Of a stretch of 64,000 nt of DNA, positions 11,266 to 21,340 are shown one piece after another (position 1 is the stretch's first letter; each line of letters starts with the position of its first letter). A model generated the notes under the pieces. That model did no database searches, had not been told where the DNA came from, and saw only the letters and a list, made by a program, of their open reading frames with translations. Location: positions 52,532,291 to 52,596,290 of the forward strand of contig OX419755.1 of the NCBI GenBank assembly GCA_948567375.1. The letters run 5' to 3'. The position numbers were made by a program, and so were the translations under genes. This DNA is from Lunularia cruciata. Lineage: Eukaryota; Streptophyta; Marchantiopsida; Lunulariales; Lunulariaceae.

Positions 11266-11975
11266 ATGAATAATCTGTGGAGGGCCAAGAGCCTCATCAA
11301 AGCAATGGTCGATCAGATACTTAAGGATATTGCGGATGTGTTTCCAAATGATCTGCCAAAGGGATTACCCTCTGATCGAGGTATGCACTTCAAGATCAAG
11401 TTATTGCCAAGGAGTACTCCAGTCAGTAGACCAATCTATTGGCTCTCACCAAAGGAGTTGGAGGAGTTGCAAACAACACTTATAGAGTTGTTGGAGAGGG
11501 ACTTCATACGACATAGTACCTCTTCTTGGGGAGCAACAATACTATTTGTTCCAAAGAAGGATGGAGGACTTTGTTTCTGTATTGATTATCGTGGGTTCAA
11601 TAAGCAAACAATGAAGAATACATATCCCTTGCCTCGGATTGATGACTTGCTTGATGAACTGAGTAGAGCACGCTACTTTTCCAAGTTGGATCTTCATAGC
11701 GGCTATTAGCAAATTCCTATTAATAGAGAGAATGTGCAAAAGACTGCCTTTTGCACAAGGTATGGGCATTTTGAGTGGAGAGTTCTACCTTTTGGACTCA
11801 CTAATGCTCCAACAGTCTTCATGGATCAAATGCATTGGGTGTTGGAGGACTATTGGATTGATCCATGGTGGTGTTCTTAGATGATATCTTAATCTATAGC
11901 AAGACAGAGGTAGAACACATGAATCATGTGCGAGAAGTCCTAAGATGACTACAACAATGGAAATTTTACTACAAG
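11266..11975 (+). pseudogene. Reverse transcriptase of C, truncated by deletion
   Basis: 11266-11709 is open with [45 protein letters not shown] and [10 protein letters not shown], then a [13 protein letters not shown]-type and PFGLTNAP blocks follow. The catalytic [11 protein letters not shown] is retained at about 11870-11902 in another frame. The sequence jumps at about 11976 from the end of the palm (ATGGAAATTTTACTACAAG) straight into RNase H. Confidence 0.85.
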
Positions 11976-12240
11976 GTATGGAGGCATTATCTCTTGGGGA
12001 AACAAGTGATCATGCAAACTGATCACAAGCCACTGTTGCAGACCCTACACTTGGAGCACATGAAGAGTTGACATCATAGATGGGAAGAGCAACTCCAATT
12101 GTTTGACATCAAATTTGAGTACAAACCAGGTTGGTTCTACGTCATCCTTGATGCTCTATCATGACGACCTAATTTGAAGGCTCTTCCTCTCATCACGGCA
12201 GCAATTACGACTATGTCAATTGACCCCAAGGTCCATAACA
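11976..12240 (+). pseudogene. RNase H of C, N-terminal half deleted
   Basis: Starts abruptly at the block VWRHYLLGKQVIMQTDHKPLL and ends with the FDIKFEYKPGWF block. In B the same block begins about 200 codons after the end of the RT palm, so the piece with the first catalytic Asp is missing. Confidence 0.75.
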
Positions 12241-12278
12241 AGTTTTGATCAGCTTTACAACAAGATCCCTTCTTCCAA

Positions 12279-13690
12279 ATGATATATGGTCATCTGACAA
12301 CATGCGATAAGGAGTACAACACCTTCTTCTTCAAGGAAGGTCTTCTATTCCATACGGACCAGATCTATGTTCCAACCAAAGGTGATCTTCAACTTGTACA
12401 CCTTCAAGGAGCCCATGATTTACCAATAGCTGGTCACATAGGAGTGGACAAGACCTTGGGCACCCTCCAACGCCAATGGTGGTGGCCCAACATGACACGA
12501 GATGTTCAAGAATTTGTGTGATTGTGTGAGAGCTGCCAACGTAACAAGGCCAACAACCAGAAGTTGAGTGGACTCCATCAACCACTTGCCATTCCATCCA
12601 CTCATTGGGAGCATGTGTGCTTGGATCTCATCATATCTTTGCCAAAGAAAAAACAAGGACACACCGCAATTGTGGTGTTTGTGGATAAGCTTAGTAAGAA
12701 AATCCACTTGGTACCAACTTGTGATACCGTGGATGCTCTAACCTTAGTGCAAATCTACTCCGACAATGTCTTCAAGCATCATGGGATGCCATGTGTACTC
12801 ATCTATGACCGCGATCCTCAATTTACTAGGAAGTTTTGGCAAGCACTCTTCCAGATACTCGGCACCAAGCTTGCTTTGTCCACGGCCTATCATCCTCAAA
12901 TTGATGGACAAACTGAACGTGCAAATCATAGATTGGAGGATATGTTACATGCCTTTGTCAATGTCTACCATACCAAATGGGATGAATGTCTTGCAGCTAC
13001 AGAATTTGCCTACAACAATTCCAAACAGGCAAGCACCAGATCTTCTCCTTTCTTTCTCAATTTTTGCCAAGATCCGCTTGTTCTAGATTTTCTTCTTGCT
13101 CCCCTTCCATCTCAAGTTCCTCATACTTCCACATTCTTTACCACTATATCCCACTCTCTCCAACAAACCAAGTCTCACTTCCTTGTTGCTCAGAATTGCC
13201 AAAAAGAATATACGGACCACCATCATCGTGACCTCACCTTTGAAGTCGGTGATAAAGTCATGCTATCCTCTAGTAACCTCCCTCTCCCACTTGATACCCA
13301 AGTTTGTAAACTTGCACCTAATTGGATAGGACCCTTTGATATCACCCAAATTGTCTCTCCTATTACTTATCAACTTGCCTTGCCTTGTCATATGCGTATC
13401 CATCCTGTCTTTCATGTTTTCAAGTTGAAAACCTATGTTCTTAACCCCTCTTCCTTTTCCTCTCGAGTCCAACCTCCACCTCTGCCTATCCCTATCAATG
13501 ATCATGAGGAGTACAAAGTTGATCGTATCATTGCACGTCGCCAACATACGGAGTACAAGGTTCTTTGGAAAGGATATCCCCTTCATGATGTCACATAGGA
13601 ACCTCTTTCTCACCTCCAGAATGCACAGACGGCCCTCCAAGAATTTGAACTTTCACTGGCAACAAGGACGTCACCAACTAGTGGCGGGGG
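12279..13690 (+). pseudogene. Integrase with C-terminal chromodomain of C, two stops only
   Basis: 12279-12521 holds the His half of the zinc-binding domain (HDLPIAGHIGVDKT, then QRQWWWPNM). After one TGA (12519-12521) the frame continues for 358 codons from 12522: CESCQRNKAN, catalytic Asp in LDLIISLPKK, second Asp in YDRDPQFT, Glu in DGQTERANH, the GPF-like segment (PNWIGPFDI, HPVFHVFKLK) and a chromodomain starting at EEYKVDRIIARRQHTEYKVLWKGYPL. A TAG replaces the expected Trp codon before EPLSHLQNAQ, and the reading ends by about 13690. The chromodomain marks this as a chromovirus; in that group it is thought to guide integration to certain chromatin marks. Confidence 0.9.
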
Positions 13691-13694
13691 ACTA
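13682..13694 (+). promoter_or_regulatory. Polypurine tract of C
   Basis: The G-rich run TGGCGGGGGACTA lies directly before the LTR start TGTAAC. It is the expected site for plus-strand DNA priming. Confidence 0.7.
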
Positions 13695-14108
13695 TGTAAC
13701 AATATGGAGTTTAGTGACAAAGTTAGTCGGACTTACAAAGTAGCACATAAGACAAATTAGCCTATAATATTCTGGAATTATCTAGGAAGCTTCTTAGCTA
13801 GCTTAGCTTGCACCACAAGTAAGTAACTTCTAGAAGGAAGCTTCTAGAAGCTTCCAACTAGCTTAGCTTGCACGTCAAGTAGGCGGCTTCTAGAAGGAAG
13901 CTTCTTGAGAAGCTTTCTAGTTAACTTGGCTTGCACTCTAAGAAAGCGGCTTGAAGAAGCTTCTTGAGAAGCTTCTCAAGGGCCTTGTATGCTACCTATA
14001 AATACCAAAGCCAAAGCTCATGCTAGGTATTTGAATTTTTCCGTCATTCAAGTGTCCCAATGTGAGTTTCCATTCTCCTATTTCTCTCCTCGGATTTGGT
14101 CTTTTACA
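13695..14108 (+). repeat. 3' LTR shared by B/C, with heat-shock-element array
   Basis: The LTR is bounded by TGTAAC at 13695 and TTTACA at 14108 (414 bp). It contains three to four imperfect repeats of a roughly 65-bp unit made of GAAGCTTC modules and GCTTGCA spacers. GGAAGCTTCTAGAAGCTTCC at 13836-13855 is a perfect 20-bp palindrome and four contiguous nGAAn/nTTCn pentamers. A TATA box CTATAAATA lies at 13996-14004, downstream of the array, where U3 elements belong. Confidence 0.88.
13996..14004 (+). promoter_or_regulatory. LTR TATA box
   Basis: CTATAAATA follows the GAA/TTC array in the LTR and precedes the ACCAAAGCCAAAGCTCA segment shared with the LTR of B. The position suggests U3 ends about 30 bases further on. 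Confidence 0.6.
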
Positions 14109-14505
14109 AAGACATTGAGAGAGGTATGTCTAGCTAGAACTCTAGAGTTAATGTTAATAGGAGAGAGGAGTGGAATAATGAAATTTTCAAAATAAGAAGG
14201 AAGCAATTTTGAAGACTAAGTCTAACTCTGGGTCCATTACGCTTGGGTAAGTGGATCATCTGCTTCTATTAGAAAAATTCTTCTCTTCCCTTGCAAAAGG
14301 ATATACATCTCTTCTTTCTTCTCCTCTACTTGGTAGATATGTAGTATATCACATTAAGAGAACTTTGAATTCATCACCTTGCCTTCTTTCATGACCTATC
14401 TATAATTACACAGTAATTCCATCTTGCTTGCTTACTCACTTTAAGTTTGTTTGGTTCTTTAGAGCCCTTTTCTCTTTTTCTTTCTCCCTAAGGTTGGTCC
14501 CAGAC
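14109..14505. other. Unique or decayed spacer
   Basis: About 400 bases between the 3' LTR of C and a solo LTR of the second family. It is AT-rich with TTCTTCTCTTCC-type runs. I find no coding signature or known element here. Confidence 0.5.
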
Positions 14506-15195
14506 TGTGAGCCGGCCTGTCTCTCACTCAGGATGAACCTCTGATGGCTATTATGGTAGCACACCATGGACTAAGAAGGCAAGGAACCCCAACTCCATCA
14601 TACTCCTCCAAGGCTAACACTCCAAGACTCAAGACATTGCTCATTAGAGAACTCAATGAGAGAGATAGTTGCAAATGAAAGGATGATGAGTACCTCCTCA
14701 CCCCTTGTTTATATACTTGTGAAATAGTTATGTACCAAAGTTACTAATTACCGTAGTAACTCAAGTTACTAGACTAAAATTCAAGTAAAGTCAAAAAGTA
14801 GAAAAGAATATCCATTCACATGGGCATATTCCCCTAAGCATGTGGTCTTATGTTGACCCAACCACTTAGTCAAGGATTCCTTCACATGGGCTATCCTTGG
14901 ACTAAAGAAGAATCCAAAACAGAAAGGCTTGTGGGCCCAAGAGTTCTCAACTCTTTCCTCAAAGCCAAACACCTAGGAATAATACAAAGTCAACACACTA
15001 AAATTCAAAATAGTGGTGCTCATCTTTTCTACTTCCTCTAAAGTAAGGTCCCATCTATCTTAGCTATGACTAACTTTAGCTTACCATGACTAATATAGAA
15101 CCATCCTTTATCTCTATATAAATAATATCTCTTAAGTACTTGTAATACCAAGCTAAATATCACAATACCACACACATGCACAAATGGGTGTTACA
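14506..15195 (-). repeat. Solo LTR of the E/F/G family
   Basis: Starts TGTGAGCCGG and ends GGTGTTACA on the plus strand, 690 bp, matching the LTRs of E at 22549 and 29670 almost throughout. No internal region adjoins it. The flanks are AGAC (14502-14505) and GGAC (15196-15199), a possible 4-bp target duplication with one change. Such solo LTRs arise by recombination between the two LTRs of an element. Confidence 0.85.
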
Positions 15196-15431
15196 GGACT
15201 CTTGCTACTACCTCCTATAATTCTATTCTCCTCTAATTGTTGCTTTTGTTTCCTCTTGCTATTGCTCTATCCTGCACCTCACTTCTATATTTCACACATT
15301 CTTCCATTCCTTTATATTTTAGATAGCATGTGTCCATTGCTCTATAGAGGGCAGTGGCTGGTGCAATCTATAGGAGAGCAATCACATTAGGTGATGTTTC
15401 TCTGGATGCTCCAGTTGTGTGTAGAGCATAT
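15196..15431. other. Spacer between inverted LTRs
   Basis: 236 bases of unrecognised sequence separating the inverted LTR pair. A short open frame on the plus strand continues from the LTR (15184-15390) but has no family features. Confidence 0.45.
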
Positions 15432-16121
15432 TGTAACACCCATTTGTGCATGTGTGTGGTATTGTGATATTTAGCTTAGTATGACAAGTACTTGAGAGAT
15501 ATTATTTATATAGATAAAGGATGGTTCTACATTAGTCATGATAAGCTAAAGTTAGTTGTAGCTAAGATAGAAGGGACCTTACTTTAGAGGAAGTAGAAAA
15601 GATGAGCACCACTATTTTGGATTCTAATGTGTTGACTTGGTATTATTCCTAAGTGTTTAGCTTTGAGGAAAGAGTTGAGAACTCTTGGGCCCACAAGCCT
15701 TTTTGTTTTGGATTCTTCTATAGTCCAAGGAAAGCCCATGTGAAGGAATCCTTGACTTAGTTGCTGGGTCAAGATAAGATCACATGCTTAGTGGAATATG
15801 CCCATGTGGATGGATATTCCTTTATACTTTTTGACTTTACTTGACTTTTAGCCTAGTAACTTGAGTTAATTTGATAAATAGTAACTTTAGTGTGTAACTA
15901 TTACACAAGTATATAAACAAGGGGTGAGGAGGTACTCATCATCCTTTTATTTGCAACTATCTCTCTCTCATTGAGTTCTCTAATGAGAAATGTCTTGAGT
16001 CTTGGAGTGTTAGCCTTGGAGGAGTATGATGGAGTTGGGGTTCCTTGCCTTCTTAGTCCATGGTGCATTACCATAATAGCCATCAGAGGTTCATCTTGAG
16101 TGAGAGACAGGCCTGCTCACA
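15432..16121 (+). repeat. 5' LTR of F
   Basis: TGTAACACCC at the start and GCTCACA at the end, the reverse complement of the 14506 LTR. A TATA box TATATAAAC is at 15910-15918, which puts U3 at about 15432-15940 and R/U5 after it. Together with 14506-15195 it forms an inverted LTR pair. Confidence 0.88.
15910..15918 (+). promoter_or_regulatory. LTR TATA box of F
   Basis: AAGTATATAAACAAGG in the transcribed orientation of the LTR. It is conserved in all full copies of this LTR family, as expected for a core promoter. Confidence 0.65.
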
Positions 16122-16125
16122 TTTT

Positions 16126-16143
16126 TGGTTTGGTTGCCAAGAT
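16126..16143 (+). promoter_or_regulatory. Primer-binding site of F, decayed
   Basis: TGGTTTGGTTGCCAAGAT lies four bases after the LTR. Element E has TGGTTCCGTTGCCGGGAC at the same place. The differences are mostly at CpG or C/G positions. This site differs from the Met-type site used by the A/B/C family. Confidence 0.6.
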
Positions 16144-16980
16144 CTCTCTAGAAGGCAAGATAATGTTCCGCGTACAATTCTAGATTAGACAGAAAGAGGC
16201 TATGAGAGCTCACTTGGATAGAACTTTAGGGGAGGAGAGTGCTGAACTTATGTTAGAGAACATGGACCCATTTTTATACCCTGTAGTTCATTATGATGTC
16301 TTTGAGGTGATTTTTTACATCTTGTATACTTGAGAGGATTTGGAGAGATTGTGTGAGGTGGATTGTAGATTTTAGGGATTAAGGTGATTTTGGGCAAAAT
16401 CTCAAGTTTGAGATCTAGACTTGAAATTTCTATACATGATAGCTTGGGTTATCTTTCAATTATCACACTTAAAATTATTGTGAGAGCTATTATGGACACT
16501 GGGCTAGAATTTTTAAAAGTTGATAGGGTAAATTGCTCCCGTAATTGCATGCTCTGTGGAAAATTGTTCTTAGTCTGTCATTTCTTTGATTTTCAATGGA
16601 TTATTTTGAAATTTTTCAAAAAAAATCAGTGCATTGTATCCTACCTTCTGACACAATAAATAGAGAGAGATCATTCTTGCACAAAGAGTTATGAGTTTTT
16701 AAAATGAGGGGTGTTGTTTTCAGACCAAATCTGAAATATGTGTGCTGAATAGAAAGATGCCTAGGCCAAATGGCTAGATGAAAAGATCTAAAATTCTGAA
16801 GAGAAGGAAGCCCTAGAGCTGTGATTAAGTGTGAAAATTTTTAGAGGACTATGACATACTAGTTGAGAGATTTGAGTAACATTGTGAGGAAGGGTCAATT
16901 CTGTAGAGTTGAGATCTCATGCATGAGGAGTTTGAGAGCAACAAAAAGTATGTTTGAGTGTTTAGATTCATCTTGGGAAC

Positions 16981-17618
16981 ATAGAGGGTCATCAAGAGTA
17001 GAAATTGAGACTATGCAAGGTTCCTCAAGGGTTTAAGGTGATTTTAGGGGTGGATTTGAGGAAAAAAGAGTTTAAAATAAAATTTGAAGAGAGTGTTGAG
17101 AGGATCCTAAAACCTACACCACTTGGAGGAAAGATGAGTCTAAGTGCTTTCTATGTGGAGAGAAGGAACATAAAGCAATTTCATGTCCATTGACCTTTGA
17201 GAGCAAGAGATTGAGGGAAAGGAGAGGATTACTTGACTTAGGTTTGCATGTTGGACCTTCTTCACCAAGATTATGATGGAGAAGATCTAAGACCAAAGAG
17301 TTGTGTGAGGTTTGTGGAGTTGAAGGACATCCAAAAAGATATGAGTGTAGTGGAGTAAAGCACTTTAGGAGACTTTGGTGAAGGATCTTGGAGAGAGTCT
17401 TAGTACAGCTATAGAAATACTACCACCTTCATCAACTAGTTCTCAAGATTAGTGATGGAGATAATCTTTCAACTTATGGATAAATTATCCATGAGGATTT
17501 GATTATGTGCACTCTAGGATTTGATGTTACTATAGAAATCTTGCAGCAACCTGAACATTTTGAGTTTCCTAGGGTGGATTACTCTCCAAGGGTGTTAGTC
17601 ATGTACATACTCTTTTAG
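16981..17618 (+). pseudogene. Extra zinc-knuckle frame upstream of gag in F
   Basis: Between leader and gag lies a region readable as protein in F, E and partly G. In F it includes RLCKVPQGFKVILGVDLRKK, EFKIKFEESVERILKPTPLGG, a decayed first knuckle, and a second motif CEVCGVEGHPKRYEC (CX2CX4HX5C) near 17310-17355, then LVKDLGESLSTA and FDVTIEILQQPE near the end. The ATG seen in E is ATA here. Stops and shifts show decay. The family is not known to me; some Ogre-type elements carry an extra ORF before gag, but similarity to those was not testable. Confidence 0.6.
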
Positions 17619-17623
17619 TTATA

Positions 17624-17687
17624 GAGTGAGAGAAAAGAAAAGAGAAAAAGAAAAATTGAGGGAAAAGAAAGATAGTGAGGAGTTAAG
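17624..17687 (+). promoter_or_regulatory. Purine-rich leader before gag of F
   Basis: A stretch made almost only of A and G (AGAAAAGAAAAGAGAAAAAG and so on) fills the gap between the end of the knuckle frame and the gag ATG at 17688. The same purine run is found before gag in E and, shorter, in G. It could aid translation start or act as an internal priming site; neither is shown. Confidence 0.5.
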
Positions 17688-18660
17688 ATGAGGAAACTTA
17701 TGGTTTTCTTTGGCAAGGATGGAGAAGATGTGGAGGCCTTTATGAGAGACTTCAAGAGAGCTTGCATAGAAAACAATGAGAGGAGGAAGAATGAGTGGGC
17801 CTTATTATTACCAGATTTCTTTGAGGATGCAACACTTACATGGTATGAGTCAGAATACCAAAAGCGAGAGAGGAGAGATGGGCAAGAAGAGTCTTGGGAG
17901 AGTTTGAATTCAACAATCATTGAGAACTTTCTTCTAGATGAGAGTTATGAGAGATTGATAAGTGAGGTTATCTTTCTCAAGCAAGGAGATGGAGAGAAAG
18001 TGAGAGTCTATGTGGAAAGAGTAGAAAAGTTAGAGTCCAAATTTTGCATAGTGTTGAGGAAGGGTGGGATGATGTGGAGACTACTATGATTGGCATAGGG
18101 GCCATGCTCACCAATAATTTTATGGGAGGATTGAGATCAAAAATTAGAAGCAAGGTGAGATATGAGAAACCTTCTTCCAAGGTTGAAGCTATCAAAATTA
18201 CAATTTGTATGGAGGAGAGTTTGGAAGTGGATAAGAGTGATTTGGTGGTGAAGGAGATTGTGCATCCTCCTCAAGGTTACAAGTATGGTTGAACTTCTGA
18301 TACTTTGGTGACAAGGGTTGCACCACAAGTATTAGTTGCTCTAGTTCTTGCATCCCTACCAAAGGATCTACTTCAAACCATTATTGAACAACTTGCAGAT
18401 CTCAAGATCAATGTAGTGCAACTATGGGAGAAGAGAGAAGTGGATCAGAATGTAGGGAGAGGGCCTAGGAGTTATGGAAACTATCCATATAGAGGATGCC
18501 AACCAGCCAACAATTTCAATGATAGAAATTGTTTTGGTTGTGGAGGAAGAGGCCACATCCAAAGAAATTGACCAAATTCCACTTACCATGGAGGAAGGGG
18601 TTATGAGAGAGCCAATAGAGGGAAAGAGGGAGGTAGTGAAACCCAAGTGGCCCCTAATCT
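17688..18660 (+). pseudogene. Gag of F with CCHC knuckle
   Basis: ATG at 17688, then MVFFGKDGEDVEAFMRDFKR, LPDFFEDATLTWYESEYQ and EKVRVYVERVEKLE, typical of the retrotransposon gag capsid domain. One frame change near 18070 splits it. 18305-18571 is open through DLKINVVQLWEKREVD to the knuckle CFGCGGRGHIQRN, where the last Cys codon is replaced by a stop (TGA for TGC). This part is still open where E has a stop and a shift. Confidence 0.82.
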
Positions 18661-19179
18661 TAACTAAGGAAAGGGCATAGCATCAATAGATGTCGTTGAG
18701 AGCAAGTATGAGAAGGGAGAGTGCTCAAACTCCAAGGGTCTTATTAATTTGGAGCTTTTGGCACAAGAGAAGAAGAGAGCTAGTTTTGCAGAGGATGTGC
18801 ACTCTTCTCAAGAATGTACTCCTAGCCATGATACTCCTATACCTACTAGGAGCACTTGGAAGAGCACTTCAACACCATCAACAACAAAGACTCCAAGGAA
18901 GAAGTTGAGGATGGAAGACTTCTTGATCTCAAAGCAACAATGGAACTACAATGTCTTGGAGGATGTTGGTAGTCACAAGGCTAACATCACAGTGGGCCAA
19001 CTGATTACTTTGAATCCTACTTTGAGAAAGGAGCTTAGAGGTGGTTTGAGTTCTACAAGGAGCAAGAGGAAGAAGAAGGAAAAAGCTACAATATCAATGC
19101 GGGTGGTGGATGCCAAGCCAACACCATGAGAGGCTTGTGAATATGTCTCCAAGATTGATTGATATGAGAGTGAATGGTC
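18660..19179 (+). pseudogene. Gag-protease linker of F
   Basis: 18749-19129 is open: LLAQEKKRASFAEDVHSSQE, a Ser/Thr-rich segment with PSTTKTPRKKLRMEDFLISK, then WNYNVLEDVGSHKANITVGQL and LRKELRGGLSSTRSKRKKKE. It aligns with E (27143-26571) and leads to the protease, whose coding sequence is broken here by the solo LTR. Confidence 0.75.
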
Positions 19180-19870
19180 TGTGAGCTAGTCTGTCTCTCA
19201 CTTAGGATGAACCTATAATGGCTATTATGGTAGCGCACCATGGACTAAGAAGGTAAGGAACCCCAACTCCATCATACTCCTTCAAGGCTAACACTCCAAG
19301 ATTCAAGACATTGCTCACTAGAGAACTCAATGAGAGAGAGATAGTTGCAAATGAAAGGATGATAGGTCCTTCCTCACCCCTTGTTTATATACTTGTGAAA
19401 TAGTTACGCACTAAAGTTACTAATTACTGGAGTAACTCAAGTTACCAGGCTAAAATTCAAGTAAAGTCAAAAAGTATACAAGAATATCTATCCACATGGG
19501 CATATTCCCCTAAGCATGTGATCTTATCTTGACCCAACCACTAAATCAAGGATTCCTTCACATGGGCTATCCTTGGACTATAGAAGAATCCAAAATAAAA
19601 AGGCTTGCAGGCCCAAGAGTTCTCAACTCTTTTCTCAAAGCCAACACCTAGAAATAATACCAAGTCAACACATTAGAATCCAAAATAGTGATGCTCATCT
19701 TTTCCACTTCCTCTAATGTAAGATCCCTTCTATCTTAGCTATGACTAACTTTAGCTAATCATGACTAATATAGAACCATCCTTTACCTCTATATAAATAA
19801 TATCTCTCAAGTACTTGTAACACCAAGCTAAATATCACAATACCACACACATGCACAAATGGGTGTTATA
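19180..19870 (-). repeat. Solo LTR inserted in element F
   Basis: TGTGAGCTAG at the start and GGTGTTATA at the end, 691 bp of the E/F/G LTR family. It is flanked by a perfect 4-bp duplication GGTC (19176-19179 and 19871-19874). In E the uninterrupted site reads GAATGGTCACAAC, which proves the insertion point. The last bases (TATA for TACA) are mutated. Confidence 0.92.
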
Positions 19871-20490
19871 GGTCACAACATCAAAGATGCATTGGTTGAT
19901 GGAAGATCAGCAATGAATGCCATGTCAGAAAGGTTGATGAAGAAGTTGGGTATGATACCCTCAAGACCTTCAACATTTGTGGTGAGCATGGCAAACAAGA
20001 AACAAGTTTGACGAATAGGGATGATGGATAAGGTGGTAATTTCAGTTATGAGAGTTTAAAATCTCATGACTTTCCAAGTCTTGAAGGATGCAAGCTATGA
20101 CTTACTTCTTGGGAGGCTATGGTTGAGAGCAACACTCGTAATTGATCAATGGCACAAAGGGTACTTGATGATTGGACCATCAAACCATAGAGTCACAGTT
20201 CTTGTGACTAACACCACCAACACTTCACATTTAGATACACCATCTTCTGATTATTGGGAATCAAATTTTGAATAAGGAGCTTCAAGTGTGGACACAAGCA
20301 TGGAAGAGGAGACTTCCATGGAAGAGGATGAATCTAAATTTGATTCAGATGTGTATCCCTTGTGTGTTATGGATTTTGCACCTAAGCCAGAGGTTTTGAA
20401 AGAACTAGATAAATCACCGTTGACACTTGAGGAGATAGAAAAGAGTTATCTACTCTCAAGTATGGTCCAAATGTTACCAAGGAGGAGAAG
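19871..20490 (+). pseudogene. Protease and linker of F
   Basis: After the LTR the frame resumes with HNIKDALVDGRSAMNAMSERLMKK, the protease catalytic region. E has DGGS where F has DGRS, so the active-site loop is altered. LMTFQVLKDASYDLLLGRLW and WHKGYLMIGPSNHR follow at 20066-20200, then an acidic segment (MEEETSMEEDESKFDSDVYP). Confidence 0.75.
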
Positions 20491-21330
20491 GTGAGGTTTG
20501 AGGAGATGTTTTGCAAGTTCTTCCATGTGTTTGCTTTCAGTTACAAGGATCTAAAGGAAGTCATCTTGGAGGAGCACAAGATTGAGGTGGAGTCACATGC
20601 TAGACCAGTCCTCCGTTGCATTAGCCCACCAATATCTTTGGTGGTGAAGGAGGAGATTGATAAGCTCAAGGAGGCCGGATTTATCTTTGAGGTGGAGAAT
20701 TTGTAATAGGTGTTTCCCATTGTGATTGTGAAGACAAAGAATGGCAAGCTTTGGGTATATGTGGATCACAAGGAGCTTAATGTTATTACTAAGAAGGACT
20801 ATTACCCTTTGCCATTCATTGATGAGATCTTGGAGGAGGTTGCCGGTCATGAGAGGTACATTTTTGGAGATGGTTATAGTGGGTATAACCAAATCAAGAT
20901 TGCACTAGAGCATCAACAGCTCACCACATTCACCACACCTTGGGGAACTTATGCTTTCAAGGTCATGCCTTTTGGGCTTTGCAATGCTCTAGCCACATTA
21001 CAACGGTTCATGAACAAGGTATTTGAACCTTTCATTGGAAAATTTGTGAGAGACTTCATTGACAACTTTCGTGTCCATGGGAGTAAGGAGGAGCACTTTG
21101 AGCACCTAATCAAGGTCTTTCAATGCTTGGATGAGGCAAATGCATCACTCAACCCAATGAAGTGCATTTTTGGATGTGAAGAAGGTCTATTTTTAGAGCA
21201 CATCATCTCCAAGGATGGAATAGCAATTGATCTTGAGAAGGTGAGGAAAATCTTAGACTTTCCATTCCCTTCAAGCTTGACAAAGTTACGCCAATTCTTG
21301 GGGATGGTTCATCTTCTTATTTTCCAACAA
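20491..21330 (+). pseudogene. Reverse transcriptase of F, catalytic Asp changed
   Basis: 20491-20706 holds FKYKDLKEV-type linker and the RT N-terminus (CISPPISLVVKEEIDKLKEAG). 20710-21330 holds LWVYVDHKELNVITKKDYYP, FGDGYSGYNQIKIA and FKVMPFGLCNA. The catalytic site reads FIDN instead of FIDD (about 21055-21066). A TAG at 20704-20706 splits the two open parts. Confidence 0.86.
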
Positions 21331-21340
21331 GGGTTATGCA

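Larger units (their letters stand above)
9492..14108 (+). mobile_element. Element C: best-preserved chromovirus copy, 5' LTR missing
   Basis: The leader (9492-9692), gag, protease, RT, RNase H, integrase with chromodomain, polypurine tract and 3' LTR follow on the plus strand. There is no 5' LTR; the left end is fused to the integrase of B. An internal deletion removed the RT connection and the first half of RNase H near 11976. Of the family members here it has the longest open integrase. Confidence 0.88.

Noticed and set aside
15184-15390. Leu/Phe-rich plus-strand frame between the inverted LTRs as a membrane protein
   Set aside because: It starts inside an LTR and its hydrophobic look comes from T/C-rich runs; no conserved motif.
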